DNA of 13,727 nt from assembly GCA_022771185.1 (NCBI GenBank), contig JALFCJ010000103.1, forward strand, positions 1 to 13,727, read 5' to 3'. Source of the stretch: Spirochaetales bacterium. GTDB lineage: Bacteria; Spirochaetota; Spirochaetia; Sphaerochaetales; Sphaerochaetaceae. Shown here piece by piece: positions 13,398-13,727 of this stretch; the stretch's first letter is position 1; each line of letters opens with the position of its first letter. The translations under genes were made by a program, and so were the position numbers. Below the pieces are notes generated by a model. The model was not told the DNA's origin, searched no databases, and saw only the letters and a list, made by a program, of their open reading frames with translations.

Positions 13398-13727
13398 ATG
13401 GCGGATCGTTCCGTTACTGCCAATGATTTCGATGTAGCCCGTTTAAAAGCAAGAATTCAGAAAGTATTCTCCACTTTCAGATGGAAGAATCCTAATTTGC
13501 TTTCGCTCTATGAAGTGACGAAATTGATTAAGCCTGACAGCGAGGCATACTTGGGGATGCAGGCCATAGAGGTAAAGAAGATTATTGGAAGCGAGAATCG
13601 CTACCAAGACTTCTCTCTTGCCTTCTATCCTACCAATAATTCTCTAAAATACAGATGGGAGAGTGTAGATGCTGCAAGGCTTGATAACATAACCCTCCCT
13701 CCGATTTCTGTTTATAAAATCGGAGAG
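13398..13727 (+). CDS. ParB-like nuclease-domain protein, 5' part, cut by the window edge
   Basis: One hundred and ten codons are open from ATG 13398 (GGAGG 8 nt upstream) to the last base of the window. After a helical lead (residues 1-55), the peptide enters a ParB/sulfiredoxin-like fold: MQAIEVKKIIGSENRYQDF, then FYPTNNSLKYRWESVDAARLD, then ITLPPISVYKIGE. This is the pattern of a widespread ParB-like protein family in which a VRDGNHR-type motif normally follows; that motif would lie beyond the edge. Members are annotated as ParB-related or transcription factors, and their real role is unclear. The four-base gap to the metallophosphoesterase suggests a shared function. Confidence 0.75.
   Translation, partial: MADRSVTANDFDVARLKARIQKVFSTFRWKNPNLLSLYEVTKLIKPDSEAYLGMQAIEVKKIIGSENRYQDFSLAFYPTNNSLKYRWESVDAARLDNITLPPISVYKIGE

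Overview
The window looks like chromosome of an anaerobic, probably host-associated spirochaete (Sphaerochaeta/Treponema-like). The main clue is the export signal of the phosphonate-binding protein, which ends in an FAQGAAEE-type junction common in spirochaetal exported proteins. A lipoprotein paired with an outer-membrane protein, an oxygen-sensitive radical-SAM sulfatase maturase, and moderate-to-low G+C fit this. The genus is inference; no rRNA or other marker gene is present.

Layout. (1) 1-144, minus: 5' end of a gene running off the left edge, possibly a transposase. (2) 334-3323: a two-gene unit of a lipoprotein with fibronectin-III-like repeats and a predicted outer-membrane barrel protein. 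(3) 3321-4423: a Phd/YefM antitoxin - PIN toxin pair with a palindromic operator over its promoter, bracketed by two copies of a 60-nt repeat that ends in a hairpin. (4) 4948-9238: a five-gene phosphonate/phosphite uptake operon, phnD-phnC-phnE-phnE, ending in a PHP-domain phosphoesterase that keeps all nine metal ligands of the YcdX type. (5) 9285-10289, minus: worn mobile DNA, namely an IS3-type OrfA without OrfB, a 29-codon HNH-endonuclease-like fragment and an ORF with no start codon. (6) 10299-11491: an Abi_2/AbiF-type HEPN RNase gene with its own promoter, followed by a separate compact transcription unit (perfect-spacing promoter, about 57 nt with a GAAA-capped hairpin, then an intrinsic terminator). 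(7) 11516-12649: anaerobic sulfatase maturase. (8) 12674-13727: a promoter, a metallophosphoesterase and the start of a ParB-like nuclease-domain protein.

How the parts work together. The phn genes should form one ABC importer with two different permease subunits. The co-transcribed PHP enzyme suggests intracellular phosphate-ester hydrolysis linked to the imported compound, perhaps the cyclic ribose phosphate made by C-P lyase, although no C-P lyase gene is in view. The toxin-antitoxin pair, the mobile remnants and the Abi module make 3.3-4.4 kb and 9.2-11.5 kb the accessory parts.

The most interesting element is the Abi-type RNase with the adjacent small RNA gene. It matches an RNA-controlled abortive-infection/toxin-antitoxin arrangement related to the proposed ancestor of Cas13. 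The RNA gene is supported directly by promoter, hairpins and terminator; its role as an antitoxin is inference.
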